A DNA stretch of 64,000 nucleotides from Paracoccaceae bacterium (GCA_009773375.1 WRPH01000017.1:18833-82832), one strand, 5' to 3'. Counted from the first letter of the stretch, positions 8,386-17,791 are shown. Numbers and translations are program-made. Notes: generated from the sequence alone by a model not told the origin.

Positions 8386-9705
8386 TCAGCGCGCGATCGA
8401 CAATTCGGCGCGCAGCCCGCCCAGCCGTTCGCTTTCGCCCAAGCGCAGCGCGCCGCCGTGGTTGCGGGCAATGTCGGCGGCGATGGAAAGCCCCAAGCCG
8501 ACGCCGCCGCCCTTGTTGGGGTCGCGCGCGGCATCAAGGCGTTTGAACGGCTCTACCGCCTCGTCGCGGCGGTCTTTCGGGATGCCGGGGCCATCATCTT
8601 CGACGATAAAGCGCAGCATGCGATCGGTGCTGGTCAGGCTGACCTCGGCGCGCTTGCCGTAGCGCACCGCATTGCCGATCAGGTTTTCCAGCGCCCGCAT
8701 CACCGCTTGTGGCCGCAATTGCACGGTGTGCGGCGCGGTTATCTCGCCCAACACCACTGCTTGCCCCAACCGCACCGCGTTTTCGACCGCGCGCTGCACA
8801 AGGGCTGTAGGATCGACGGCCTCGGGCTCCTCCAGCGCATCTCCGCGCACGAAAGCCAGAAATTCATCGACCAGCCGTTCCATATCGACCACATCCTGCT
8901 GCAACGCGCGGGTTTCCTCGTCTTCGGGCAGGAACGACAGCCCCAGTTTCAACCGGGTCAGCGGCGTGCGCAGATCGTGGCTGACACCCGACAACAGCAG
9001 CGTGCGGCTTTCGATCTGACGTTCGATCCGCGCCCGCATGTTCAGAAACGCATTGCCCGCCGCCCGCACCTCGATAGCCCCGCGCGGGTGGTAGGGCAGC
9101 GTCTGGCCCTTGCCGAACGCCTCGGCGGCCTGCGCCAGCCGGGTGATCGGGGTCAGCTGATTGCGCAGAAAAATATAGGCGATAAAGGTCATCAGCGCCG
9201 AGGTGAACACCATCCAGACCAGCAGCTGATGCGGATTGCTGGCCGATACCCGGCCCCGGTTCAGCGTGATCCGCATCGGCCCTTGCGCCGAGTCGACATA
9301 GATCTGCACTACGTTGCTGTTCGAGGTCAGATCCACAGCCAACACGCCCGGCAGGTCTTTGCGCAGGGTCAGCGTCATCGCGCGGCCCGAGTAATCCAGC
9401 AGCGCCCGGCTGTCAGCAGCAGGGATTTCGGCAACCGGCACGGCAACAAACAGGCTAAGCCCCAGCCCCAGTTGCTGCGCCACCTGCTGGGCTTGCGCCA
9501 GATCGGGCGCCGCCGCCACCGCGTTCAGCAGATATTTGATCTCGATGATCACGCCGCCGGTCATCTGCCGGGTAACGCCCTCAAAATGGCGCTGGATGAA
9601 GGCAATGGAGACGATCAACTGCACCACGATCACCGGCAGCACCAGAATCAGCGCGGCTCGGCCGAACAGGCTGCGGGGCAAAAGGGACTTGAGGCGCGGC
9701 TGCAT
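8386..9705 (-). CDS. Membrane sensor histidine kinase (EnvZ-like)
   Basis: 439 residues. TM1 spans about 16-37, a periplasmic segment 40-159, TM2 160-181 and HAMP 182-234. The DHp phosphoacceptor is His243 (SGVSHDLRTPLTRLK). The HATPase domain has NLIGNAVRYG, DDGPGIP and GGGVGLGLSI. The layout is that of OmpR-partner kinases. The start at 9705 is chosen because it puts TM1 close to the N-terminus; the longer ORF would add 44 unlikely residues and overlap the divergent gene. No response regulator is adjacent, so its partner is encoded elsewhere. Confidence 0.9.
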   Translation of the reverse strand: MQPRLKSLLPRSLFGRAALILVLPVIVVQLIVSIAFIQRHFEGVTRQMTGGVIIEIKYLLNAVAAAPDLAQAQQVAQQLGLGLSLFVAVPVAEIPAADSRALLDYSGRAMTLTLRKDLPGVLAVDLTSNSNVVQIYVDSAQGPMRITLNRGRVSASNPHQLLVWMVFTSALMTFIAYIFLRNQLTPITRLAQAAEAFGKGQTLPYHPRGAIEVRAAGNAFLNMRARIERQIESRTLLLSGVSHDLRTPLTRLKLGLSFLPEDEETRALQQDVVDMERLVDEFLAFVRGDALEEPEAVDPTALVQRAVENAVRLGQAVVLGEITAPHTVQLRPQAVMRALENLIGNAVRYGKRAEVSLTSTDRMLRFIVEDDGPGIPKDRRDEAVEPFKRLDAARDPNKGGGVGLGLSIAADIARNHGGALRLGESERLGGLRAELSIAR

Positions 9706-9748
9706 GCGGGCAAGACTAGCGGCAGGGGCGCAAGATGGGAAGGCCACG

Positions 9749-10631
9749 ATGCAACTGACAATCCGCAGCGAGGTGGCAGCCGGGGTGGTGCGGCTGCGCG
9801 CGGCCAATCCGTCGCCGATGACGGGCAGCGGCACCAATACCTATGTGCTGCACGGGCCTGCGGGGGTGGTGGTGATCGACCCCGGCCCGGCCCGCGCATC
9901 TTGATGCGATTCTGGCCGAGATTGGCACGGCACCGCTGGTGGCTGTGCTGCTGACCCACGCGCATCTGGACCATTCGGCGCTGTGCCCGGCACTTGCGGC
10001 GGCCACCGGCGCGCCGGTGCTGGCCTATGGTGCGGCGGATTCGGGGCGGAGTGCGGTGATGCAGCGGCTGGCCGCCGAGGGCATGGCGGGCGGCGGCGAA
10101 GGCGTCGATGCGGCCTTCCGCCCCGACGGTCTTTTGCGCGATGGCGAGGTGCTGGCCCTTGCCGGCTTGCAGATCGAGGTGTTGCACACGCCCGGCCACA
10201 TGGGCGGGCATTTGTGCTTTGGCTTCGGCGGTGTGCTGTTCAGCGGCGATCATGCGATGGGCTGGGCGAGTTCGCTGGTGTCGCCGCCCGATGGCGACAT
10301 GGGGGCTTACATGGCGTCGCTGGCCAGACTGGCGCAGCACGACTGGGCGCTGATGCTGCCGGGGCATGGCGAGGCAGTGGCGGACCCTGCCCTGCGGCTG
10401 GCCGAGCTGACCCAACACCGCCACGACCGCGAAGCCGCGATCGTCGCCGCCCTGAGCGATGGCCCGCAAACCGCACGCCAGCTGGCAAACCGCATCTATA
10501 CCGACACCCCCGCCGCCCTGCTGCCCGCCGCCACGCGCAACATTCTTGCGCATCTTATTGATCTGCATGAAAGAAACATCGCCGACAGCCCGCACCCCCT
10601 GGGGCCGGAGGTGCAATTTCACCTGATCTGA
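9749..10631 (+). pseudogene. Metallo-beta-lactamase-fold hydrolase, split by a frameshift
   Basis: The N-terminal part reads in one frame from ATG 9749 to a stop at 9904 (ending VVVIDPGPARAS). The protein continues in another frame, where HLDAILAEIGTAPLVAVLL leads into the zinc motif THAHLDH, then HTPGHMGGH, FSGDH and LPGHGE to 10631. Dropping one C from the C-run near 9890-9893 restores DPGPAAHLDAI. The joined product is about 293 residues, close to human LACTB2-type MBL proteins with a C-terminal winged-helix-like tail. It is either a recent one-base insertion or a sequencing error. It is divergent from the kinase gene with only 43 bp between starts. Confidence 0.85.
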
Positions 10632-10699
10632 AAGAAGATGCATTTTTCTGCGCCAGCCCCCTTTACGCCCCCAAACCACCTTGCTATAGACCCCTCAGT

Positions 10700-10774
10700 T
10701 CCGGCGTAGCTCAGCGGTAGAGCAGTTGACTGTTAATCAATTGGTCGTAGGTTCGATCCCTACCGCCGGAGCCA
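10700..10774 (+). tRNA. tRNA-Asn (anticodon GTT)
   Basis: A full cloverleaf: acceptor arms TCCGGCG / CGCCGGA, anticodon loop CTGTTAA with GTT at 10732-10734, T-loop GGTTCGATCCC, and encoded CCA at 10772-10774. A terminator follows 35 bp later. Recombinase remnants start just downstream, which suggests this gene has served as an integration site. Confidence 0.97.
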
Positions 10775-10808
10775 TAGATCTCGCACATCCTTGAGATCAA
10801 ACGAAAAA

Positions 10809-10831
10809 GCGGCCCCTAAAGGGCCGCTTTT
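10809..10831 (+). terminator. Terminator of tRNA-Asn
   Basis: Stem GCGGCCC / GGGCCGC with loop CTAAA, flanked by an A-run and TTTT, located 35 bp after the tRNA. Confidence 0.88.
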
Positions 10832-10837
10832 CGCATT

Positions 10838-11098
10838 GTGGCACAGACTCAGACACAAAACTCGGCACAAGCCGCTCCCGAGTCCGAAGTCTTGTCAAGG
10901 ATCACCCACATCCACCTCGATCACCGCCCAACGGGATCTTACTTTCGGCGGCGGATTCCGACCCTGTTCTCGGTTCCCAGCGTAAGCGAACCAAACCGGT
11001 TCAGTCTGCCTCTCCCTGCGAACCCGGTTCCTCAGCGACGCGAAGAGGATCGCCCGCCGGCTCACAGCGGCAAGGGCTGAAGGCCGAACACGGGCCCC
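10838..11098 (+). pseudogene. Remnant of a tyrosine recombinase (integrase) N-terminus
   Basis: Two frames together give integrase-like N-terminal signatures: ITHIHLDHRPTGSYFRRRIP in one frame, then SLPLRTRFLSDAKRIARRL after a one-base shift near 11020. This resembles the arm-binding start of phage-type integrases (YxFRRRIP, then LRTRxLxxAxRxARRLT). The core and catalytic domains are missing. The position immediately after tRNA-Asn fits a decayed integrative element. It rests on short resemblance only. Confidence 0.5.
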
Positions 11099-11344
11099 TT
11101 GCTGCTGGACCACCAGGCGTTCGACCGTGCGCAGCCTTGCCGCAGCTGGCGTCAGATCGATGCAGCCCATGCGGCGCAGAAACCCGAGGCCCGCGCCGCC
11201 TTGCAGGGCAAGATTGCCGACCTGAAGGCGCAAGGCAGCCCCTATGCAGCCATCGCCGCCGCGTTGAACGACAGCGGCACCGCAACCGTCACCGGTAAAG
11301 CATGGACGGCGGGCAACGCTCGCAAGCTTCTGGCGCAAAAGTGA
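11099..11344 (+). pseudogene. Recombinase-like C-terminal fragment
   Basis: An open frame of 81 codons without a convincing start (TTG at 11099). Its second half, with IADLKAQGSPYAAIAAALND and GKAWTAGNARKLL, resembles the helix-turn-helix tail of resolvase/recombinase-family proteins. The N-terminal part is not recognisable. With the integrase remnant next to it, this is most simply a piece of a second mobile element, but a small DNA-binding protein cannot be excluded. Confidence 0.4.
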
Positions 11345-11461
11345 AATTGGCGGGCCAAGCGGCGCCGCTCCAATATCCGGTTGAACTGTCCCGGTTCGCG
11401 CGGCACAAGTTAGTGCGGGCGCGCGGGGGATATCGCGGCGGAACGGGGTTGGCCTGATCTG

Positions 11462-11839
11462 ATGAGCACAGCGATGCAAGACACCTCTTTTGGCCTGCGT
11501 ATCCGGGTTGTCTTTGCCGCGGATGCGATGCTTGGCCCCGGCAAGGCAGAACTGCTGGACCTGATCGGGCAAACCGGGTCGATTTCCGCGTCAGGCCGCC
11601 GGATGGGCATGAGCTACAAGCGGGCCTGGATGCTGGTGGAGACGCTGAATGCGATGTTCAGCGAGCCTTTGGTGACAAGTTCTCGCGGCGGGCCGGGGGG
11701 CGGGGGCGCTGTGCTGACGGAGGCGGGGCGCGCGGTTCTGGGGCTTTACCGCGAGCTTGAACGCGCCGCTGCCGTCGCGGGGGCAGCACAGCTTGAGGCG
11801 CTGCACGCGCGGTTGAAGCCGGCCACCCTCGCGAAATAG
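11462..11839 (+). CDS. ModE-type winged-helix regulator without a molybdate-binding domain
   Basis: 125 residues matching the N-terminal DNA-binding part of ModE: GPGKAELLDLIGQTGSISASGRRMGMSYKRAWMLVETLN, then a wing rich in glycine (SRGGPGGGGAVLTEAGR). The C-terminal Mop (TOBE) domains of full-length ModE are absent, so molybdate sensing would need another protein or another mechanism. It lies 64 bp upstream of the modA start, with a dyad between them, and probably regulates modABC. Confidence 0.85.
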   Translation: MSTAMQDTSFGLRIRVVFAADAMLGPGKAELLDLIGQTGSISASGRRMGMSYKRAWMLVETLNAMFSEPLVTSSRGGPGGGGAVLTEAGRAVLGLYRELERAAAVAGAAQLEALHARLKPATLAK

Positions 11840-11863
11840 CGATTGCATCTCTTGACGGGCGGG

Positions 11864-11887
11864 CGATATGTTTCGCCATACATATCT
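11864..11887 (+). promoter_or_regulatory. Candidate Mo-box (ModE operator) upstream of modA
   Basis: GATATGT (11865-11871) and ACATATC (11880-11886) form a perfect 7-bp inverted repeat with 8 bases between, in the gap between modE and modA. A TTGACG at 11852-11857 could be the -35 hexamer, placing the dyad over the -10 region, as expected for a repressor. It resembles but does not equal the classical Mo-box. Confidence 0.5.
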
Positions 11888-11903
11888 GATGCCGGAGCCT
11901 TGT

Positions 11904-12686
11904 ATGTTGCCTGCCCTGACCCGCCGCACGCTTGGCTTTGTCGCGCTGCTGTTCGCCTTTTCCGCTGCCGCGCGGGCGCAGGATGCCCCGGTGATTGCGG
12001 CGGCGGCGGATCTGAAATTTGCCCTGACCGAGATTGTAACAGCGTTTACGGCGCAAACAGGCATGCAGGTCGAGACGGTTTTCGGATCGACCGGCACTTT
12101 CGCCACCCAGATCAGAGAAGGCGCGCCGTTTCAGATGTTCATGGCGGCAGATGAAATCTATGTGGCGACGCTGGCTGCCGAAGGCTTCACCCGCGACGAG
12201 GGCACCCTTTACGCTCGGGGGCGCATTGTGGTCATGGTGCCACACGGGTCTGTGCTGGCCGCCGATGGCAGTCTGGAAAGCCTGAAAGTGGCGCTGGTGG
12301 CGGGCACGATCCGGCATTTTGCCATCGCCAATCCCGATCACGCCCCTTACGGCGCGCGCGCGATGCAGGCTTTGCAGCACGCGGGCCTGTGGGAGGCGAT
12401 ACTGCCAAAGCTGGTGCTGGGCGAAAACGTCGCCCAGGCGGCGCAGTTTGCCACCTCGGGTGATGCGCAGGGCGGCATCATCGCCTATTCGCTGGCGCTG
12501 TCGGATCAAGTCTCGGCGCTTGGCAGTTATGCGTTGATCCCGGCAGACTGGCACGCGCCGCTCAATCAGCGCATGGTCTTGCTGAAAAATGCCGGGCCGG
12601 TCGCGGAGGCATTTTATGCCTATATCAATTCCGGGCCCGCGCGTGACATCATGCAGAAATACGGCTTTGCGCTTGCGGGGGAATAG
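11904..12686 (+). CDS. modA: Molybdate ABC transporter substrate-binding protein
   Basis: The periplasmic molybdate/tungstate-binding protein. A signal peptide (about residues 1-26, ending AAARA) precedes VIAAAADLKFALTEI, the family start. FGSTGTFATQI, FMAADEIYVATLAAEG and ENVAQAAQFATSGDAQGGIIAYSLAL are typical ligand-site segments. I chose ATG 11904 because GGAG lies six bases before it; two upstream ATGs would overlap or abut the putative operator. Its stop overlaps the GTG of modB by one base. Confidence 0.93.
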   Translation: MLPALTRRTLGFVALLFAFSAAARAQDAPVIAAAADLKFALTEIVTAFTAQTGMQVETVFGSTGTFATQIREGAPFQMFMAADEIYVATLAAEGFTRDEGTLYARGRIVVMVPHGSVLAADGSLESLKVALVAGTIRHFAIANPDHAPYGARAMQALQHAGLWEAILPKLVLGENVAQAAQFATSGDAQGGIIAYSLALSDQVSALGSYALIPADWHAPLNQRMVLLKNAGPVAEAFYAYINSGPARDIMQKYGFALAGE

Positions 12687-13354
12687 TGGACTGGACAGCC
12701 TTTTTCTTGTCCCTGCGACTGGCGGGGTTGACGGTTCTGATCCTGTTGCCGGTCGCGGTGTTTGCGGGGCGTTTCCTAGCCTACCGCCATTTTGCCGCAA
12801 AAAGCCTGATCGAGGCGGTGGTGATGCTGCCTTTGGTGCTGCCGCCCACCGTGTTCGGCTTTTACCTGCTGACCGGGTTTGGCGCGCGTTCCCCGATTGG
12901 GCAGGCGTGGCAGGCGATGTTCGGGCAGCCGCTGGTTTTCACCTTTGAGGGGCTGCTGCTGGCCTCGGTGATCTTCAACCTGCCGTTTGCGATCCAGCCA
13001 ACCCAGCGCGGCTTCGAGGCGATTCCGGTTCAGGTGCGCGAGGCTGCGGCCTGTTGCGGGCTGTCACCGCTGCGGGCATTGTGGCGGATAGAACTGCCGC
13101 TGGCGTGGCCGGGTTTGATGACGGCGATGGCCCTGACCTTTGCGCATACCTTGGGCGAATTTGGCATCGTGCTGATGGTGGGCGGCTCGATCCCCGGCCA
13201 GACCAAGACGATTGCGATTTCGATCTATGACAAGGTGCAGGGCTTTGACATGCAAGGGGCGGCCACGATGTCGGCAGTGCTGCTGGCGATTTCGCTGACC
13301 ACGATCATGCTGACCTTCTGGCTGTCTGCCCGTGCGGGCCGGAGGCTGTCGTGA
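12686..13354 (+). CDS. modB: Molybdate ABC transporter permease
   Basis: 222 residues with about five membrane helices. The cytoplasmic EAA loop is visible as EAAACCGLSPLRALWRIELP, which docks with ModC. It starts with GTG overlapping the modA stop (TAGTG) and ends in TGATG with modC, so all three are translationally coupled. Confidence 0.95.
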   Translation: MDWTAFFLSLRLAGLTVLILLPVAVFAGRFLAYRHFAAKSLIEAVVMLPLVLPPTVFGFYLLTGFGARSPIGQAWQAMFGQPLVFTFEGLLLASVIFNLPFAIQPTQRGFEAIPVQVREAAACCGLSPLRALWRIELPLAWPGLMTAMALTFAHTLGEFGIVLMVGGSIPGQTKTIAISIYDKVQGFDMQGAATMSAVLLAISLTTIMLTFWLSARAGRRLS

Positions 13355-14445
13355 TGACATTGGAGGTGATGGCGCGGGCAGAGGGGCCGATTGCCCTGAA
13401 CCTGGCGTTCAAGGTGGAACCGGGGGAGCTGCTGGCGCTGGTTGGCCCGTCCGGTTCAGGGAAATCGACAGTGCTGCGCACAATCGCCGGTCTGTGGACG
13501 CCGACGACCGCCTGCGTTCGGGTCGGCGGCGAAACCTGGCTGGATACCGCGCGCAAGGTCAGCCTGTCGCCGCACCAGCGCAAACTGGGGATGGTGTTCC
13601 AGTCTTATGCGCTGTTTCCGCATCTGACTGCCGAAGCCAATGTGATGGCGGCGATGACAGATCAGCCCAAGGCAAGCCGCGTGCCAGAAGCGCGCCGCCT
13701 GTTGGATCTGGTCAATCTTGGTGGTCTGAGGCAGCGGCGGCCTGCCGATCTGTCGGGCGGGCAGCAACAGCGCGTGGCGGTCGCGCGGGCTTTGGCGCGA
13801 AACCCGAAGGTGCTGTTGCTGGACGAGCCATTTTCGGCGGTTGACCGCGCCACCCGCGACAGCTTGCACGGCGAAATCCGGGCTTTGCGCGCCGGATTGA
13901 CCATGCCCATCGTCCTTGTCACCCATGACATGAACGAGGCGCAGATGCTGGCCGACCGTCTGGTGGTCATCGACGCCGGGCAGATGGTGACATCCGGCCC
14001 CACCGACGAGGTCATGGTGGATGCAGCAGCGCTGCGCGCCTTGGGCATCCGCGAGGCCGGCAGCGCCCTGCACGCCCGGATCGCCGCGCATGAGGCAGAC
14101 GAGCTGACACGGCTGGATACGTCCGCAGGCCCGATCTGGTTGCCGCTGATCGACGCAGCCCCCGGCGCGGCCCTGTTGGTCCGCATCATGGCGCATGACA
14201 TCATCTTGTCACGGCAACGCCCTGCAGGGCTTTCCGCGCTGAACATCCTTGCCGTCACCGTGGTGTCAATCCGGACCGGCGACGGCCCCGGTGCGCTGGT
14301 GACCTGCCGGGCCGGTGATGAGGTGATCCTTGCCCGCATCACCCGCCGGTCAGCGCGGATGCTGGAGCTTGCCCCCGGCGTGTCTTGCCATGCCATCCTG
14401 AAATCGATGTCGGTGGCGCGAGATCACATCGGTCTGACGCCTTAG
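13354..14445 (+). CDS. modC: Molybdate ABC transporter ATP-binding protein
   Basis: 363 residues. Walker A is GPSGSGKST (31-39), the ABC signature LSGGQQQR (133-140) and Walker B VLLLDE (153-158). The C-terminal TOBE/Mop region (about 295-360) binds molybdate and gives feedback. The ATG at 13354 shares a base with the modB stop; a GTG one codon earlier is an alternative start. Confidence 0.96.
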   Translation: MTLEVMARAEGPIALNLAFKVEPGELLALVGPSGSGKSTVLRTIAGLWTPTTACVRVGGETWLDTARKVSLSPHQRKLGMVFQSYALFPHLTAEANVMAAMTDQPKASRVPEARRLLDLVNLGGLRQRRPADLSGGQQQRVAVARALARNPKVLLLDEPFSAVDRATRDSLHGEIRALRAGLTMPIVLVTHDMNEAQMLADRLVVIDAGQMVTSGPTDEVMVDAAALRALGIREAGSALHARIAAHEADELTRLDTSAGPIWLPLIDAAPGAALLVRIMAHDIILSRQRPAGLSALNILAVTVVSIRTGDGPGALVTCRAGDEVILARITRRSARMLELAPGVSCHAILKSMSVARDHIGLTP

Positions 14446-14597
14446 TCGCCAGAGGGGGCCGGGTTCAGCAGCGGCGCATCGGTGTTTTGTTCTCACACCG
14501 ACGGCGCTTGCCACAGATCAAGGCGCGCGGCTTGTGCGGCAGGGCAAACATCGTGTTAAAATGACCAGATACGGCCTTTAATCGCAGGATCGCCCCC

Positions 14598-17033
14598 ATG
14601 ACCGAAACCGTGCTTGATGCTTCTGCGCTGCGCAAGACCTGCGATCCCGAGCTTTTTGCCTTTGAGTCTACCAAATCTCTGGAATTGCTGGACGAGTTGA
14701 TCGGTCAGGACCGCGCGGTCAAGGCGATCCGGCTTGCAGCCAGCATCCGCCATCGCCGCTTCAACCTGTTCGTCCATGGCCCCGAAGGCAGCGGCCGCCA
14801 CTCTACCGTGATGAAAATCCTGTCGGACGAGGCCAAGACCCGCCCCGCCGCCTCTGACTGGGTCTATGTGCATAACTTCGAACAGCCCGATCATCCGACA
14901 GCCATCTGCCTGCCGGTGGGCACCGCGCCGCGGCTGCGCGCCGCACTGGCCGGCATGATTGATGATCTTGCCAACCACATCCCGGCGCTTTTCGTATCCG
15001 AGGATTACCAGAACCGCCGGATGTCGATCAACCAACACTACAGCGACCGCAATGAAGCGGCGTTTGAAGCCCTGCGCGAGGCCGCAAGGGCCCGCGATGT
15101 CGGCATCATGCGCACGCCGATGGGGTTCTCGCTGGCGCCGATGCGCGAGGGCGAGGTCTTGAAGGCTGATACCATTGAACGGCTCGACAAGGCAGAACAG
15201 GCGCTGATCGAAAAGCATGTGAAGGCCACGCAGGAAGAGCTGGAAGATTTTCTGGTCGCCCTGCCGGAACTGGAACGGGAACATCAGGCGGCTGTTGCCA
15301 AGCTGAATGCGCAGATGGCCGAGGTTGCGGTGGATGCGGCCCTTGCCGCCGCGATTGCGCCGTTCAATGCCATCGCAAATCTGGCCGGGTATTTCACCGC
15401 CCTGCGCGTCGATCTGATTGCGAATGCCGATCTGTTTCTGATGGCGGGCAAATCCGATGGCGATAGCGCCTTTCCTGCCGCCAAGATGAAAGTGCGCGAT
15501 GACCCGCGCTTTCACCGCTATGGCGTCAACGTCATGGTGTCGCAGCCCGAAGGCAGCACACAAGGCGCACCGGTGGTGGTGGAAACCCTGCCGACGCTTG
15601 CCAATCTGACCGGCCGGATCGACTACATGCCGACGCAAGGCGCGCTGGTGACCGATCTGATGCTGATCAAACCGGGGGCGTTGCATCGTGCCAATGGCGG
15701 TTTTCTGGTGCTGGACGCCCGCAGGGTGCTGCTGGAACCGTTTGCGTGGGATGCCTTGAAGCGCTGCCTTGAAACATCCGCCGTGCATATCATCACGGCT
15801 GCCGACCGTATCGGCCTGATTTCGACCACCACGCTGGAACCCGAACCGATCCCGCTGGATGTGCGGGTGGTGTTGGTCGGCGACAGGCTGCTGCACGGCC
15901 TGCTGTCAGAAATTGATCCGGATTTCGATCAGTTCTTCCACGTCGCAGCCGAGTTTGGCGACGATACCGAGCGCAGCCCCGAGGCCTTGACCCTGCTGGC
16001 GCGGCTGGTTGCCACCATTTGCAGCCGCGAAGGCTTGCGACCCGTCAGCCGCGATGGGGTTGCGGCCCTGATCGACGCCGCCACCCGCGCTGCCGAAGAT
16101 CAGGAAAAGCTGTCGCTCCGCATGAGTGCGGTGTGGGATATCCTGCGCGAAGCCGACCATCTTGCGGCGCAGGCGGCGGCTGATCTGGTGACAGCCGCGC
16201 ATGTCGGGGCCGCGATTCAAGCTGCCGAAGACCGCGGCAGCCGACCCCGCGATCAGGTGCAGGAAATGATGACCCGCGGCAGAATCCTGATCAGCACCAA
16301 GGGCAGCGTTGTCGGCCAGATCAACGGCCTGACCGTTGCCGATTTCGGCAGCAACCGCTTTGGCTTCCCGGCGCGGATCACTGCACGCGTGCGGATGGGT
16401 TCTGGCCATGTGATTGATATTGAACGTGAAGTGAAACTGGGCGGGCCGATCCACTCCAAGGCCGTGCTGATCCTGTCCAGCTTTCTAGTGACGCGCTACG
16501 CGCCGGATACGCCGCTGTCGTTGTGGGCCAGCCTGGTGTTCGAGCAAAGCTACGGCGGCGTGGAAGGCGACAGCGCGTCGGTTGCCGAGCTGTGCGCGCT
16601 GATGTCGGCGCTTGCCGAAGTGCCGCTGTCGCAATCCTTTGCCGTGACCGGGTCGATCAACCAGATGGGCGAGGTGCAGCCGGTTGGCGGCATCAATGAA
16701 AAGATCGAGGGCTTCTTCGACACCTGCCGCAATCAGGGCCTGACCGGGCGGCAGGGCGTGCTGATCCCGCGCCGCAACCTCGCCAACCTGATGCTGCGTC
16801 GTGATGTGGTCGCGGCGGTGGCTGCCGGGCAGTTTCAGATCCACGCCATTTCGCATGTCGATGAAGCGATGGAATTGCTGACCGGCCTGGCCGCCGGGCA
16901 ACGCGGCATGCACGGCGATTTCGAAGATGGCTCGATCAATGGCAATATCGAGGTCAAGCTGCTGACCTACGCCGAAATGAAACGCGATTTCAACGCCGCT
17001 TCAGACAACTCTGACACCGGCGACAACGCTTAG
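14598..17033 (+). CDS. Lon-family ATP-dependent protease (LonB/YcbZ-like)
   Basis: 811 residues of the Lon-related AAA protease family lacking the classical Lon N-domain. The nucleotide loop GPEGSGRHST (61-70) has Arg where Walker A usually has Lys, as seen in this subfamily. A long coiled, Glu/Ala-rich insert (about 190-260) precedes the second ATPase half. The C-terminal protease domain carries the Ser-Lys dyad Ser659 (GVEGDSASVAEL) and Lys702 (GGINEKIEGFF). It lies between modC and the DUF2478 gene, 152 bp after modC, so it probably has its own promoter. Substrates are unknown. Confidence 0.92.
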   Translation: MTETVLDASALRKTCDPELFAFESTKSLELLDELIGQDRAVKAIRLAASIRHRRFNLFVHGPEGSGRHSTVMKILSDEAKTRPAASDWVYVHNFEQPDHPTAICLPVGTAPRLRAALAGMIDDLANHIPALFVSEDYQNRRMSINQHYSDRNEAAFEALREAARARDVGIMRTPMGFSLAPMREGEVLKADTIERLDKAEQALIEKHVKATQEELEDFLVALPELEREHQAAVAKLNAQMAEVAVDAALAAAIAPFNAIANLAGYFTALRVDLIANADLFLMAGKSDGDSAFPAAKMKVRDDPRFHRYGVNVMVSQPEGSTQGAPVVVETLPTLANLTGRIDYMPTQGALVTDLMLIKPGALHRANGGFLVLDARRVLLEPFAWDALKRCLETSAVHIITAADRIGLISTTTLEPEPIPLDVRVVLVGDRLLHGLLSEIDPDFDQFFHVAAEFGDDTERSPEALTLLARLVATICSREGLRPVSRDGVAALIDAATRAAEDQEKLSLRMSAVWDILREADHLAAQAAADLVTAAHVGAAIQAAEDRGSRPRDQVQEMMTRGRILISTKGSVVGQINGLTVADFGSNRFGFPARITARVRMGSGHVIDIEREVKLGGPIHSKAVLILSSFLVTRYAPDTPLSLWASLVFEQSYGGVEGDSASVAELCALMSALAEVPLSQSFAVTGSINQMGEVQPVGGINEKIEGFFDTCRNQGLTGRQGVLIPRRNLANLMLRRDVVAAVAAGQFQIHAISHVDEAMELLTGLAAGQRGMHGDFEDGSINGNIEVKLLTYAEMKRDFNAASDNSDTGDNA

Positions 17034-17194
17034 CCGAACGGGACATGGCTTTGCCGGGCCGCTTTGGCTAAGCGGTCAACGGTTGACCCGAGCCTGAGGC
17101 TGGCGCAGTGTCGCCCGCGACAAGCTGAGGCGGAAACAGCCCTTCCGCCCCGCCCCGCAGCTTGGTAGGCTTGCATCAAACACGGGGATGAAAC

Positions 17195-17707
17195 ATGCAG
17201 ATCGGCTATGTCAGCGAAACCGGACGCGGTGCCGGCGATGTGGTTCTGGCAGAGGTCGCAGCGCTGCTGGCCGCCGCTGGGGTGCGGCTTGCGGGCACAG
17301 TGCAATCCAACACCGAACGCGCTGATCGCCACCACTGCGATATGGATGTGCAGGTGCTGCCCGATGGCCCCCGCTTTCGCATCAGTCAGGATCTGGGCAA
17401 TCATGCCAAAGGGTGCCGGCTGAACCCCGGCGCGCTGGAACAGGCGGTGCAGGCTGCAAGCGAAGGCCTTGCCGCAGCCGAGGTGCTGATCGTCAACAAA
17501 TTTGGCAAGCTTGAATCCGAAGGCCGCGGCTTTTGCGGGCTGATCGCCGCAGCGCTTGACCGTGGCCTGCCGGTGCTGGTTGGCGTCAACGCGCTGAACC
17601 TGCCGGGGTTTCAGGCCTTCACCGGCGATCTTGCCGCCCCGTTGGGGGCAGATCGGCATCATATCGTCGCCTGGGTGCTGGCCCGGCGGCGGCAAGCTGC
17701 CGCCTAA
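17195..17707 (+). CDS. DUF2478 protein, molybdenum-locus NTPase-like
   Basis: 170 residues with the DUF2478 features LAGTVQSN, CRLNPGALEQAV, VLIVNKFGKLESEGRGFCGLI and VLVGVNALNLPGFQAF. DUF2478 genes often lie in molybdate-transport clusters and look like P-loop-type nucleotide-binding proteins, although no Walker A loop is clear here. Context supports a role in molybdenum handling. The activity is not known. Confidence 0.82.
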   Translation: MQIGYVSETGRGAGDVVLAEVAALLAAAGVRLAGTVQSNTERADRHHCDMDVQVLPDGPRFRISQDLGNHAKGCRLNPGALEQAVQAASEGLAAAEVLIVNKFGKLESEGRGFCGLIAAALDRGLPVLVGVNALNLPGFQAFTGDLAAPLGADRHHIVAWVLARRRQAAA

Positions 17708-17791
17708 ACCCGCCTTGCACGCAAAGCCGGCTTGCACCCGACCCCGCCACGGCTAGACTGGCCCCGACATTTCCTTTCAAGGTGCCCCGAC

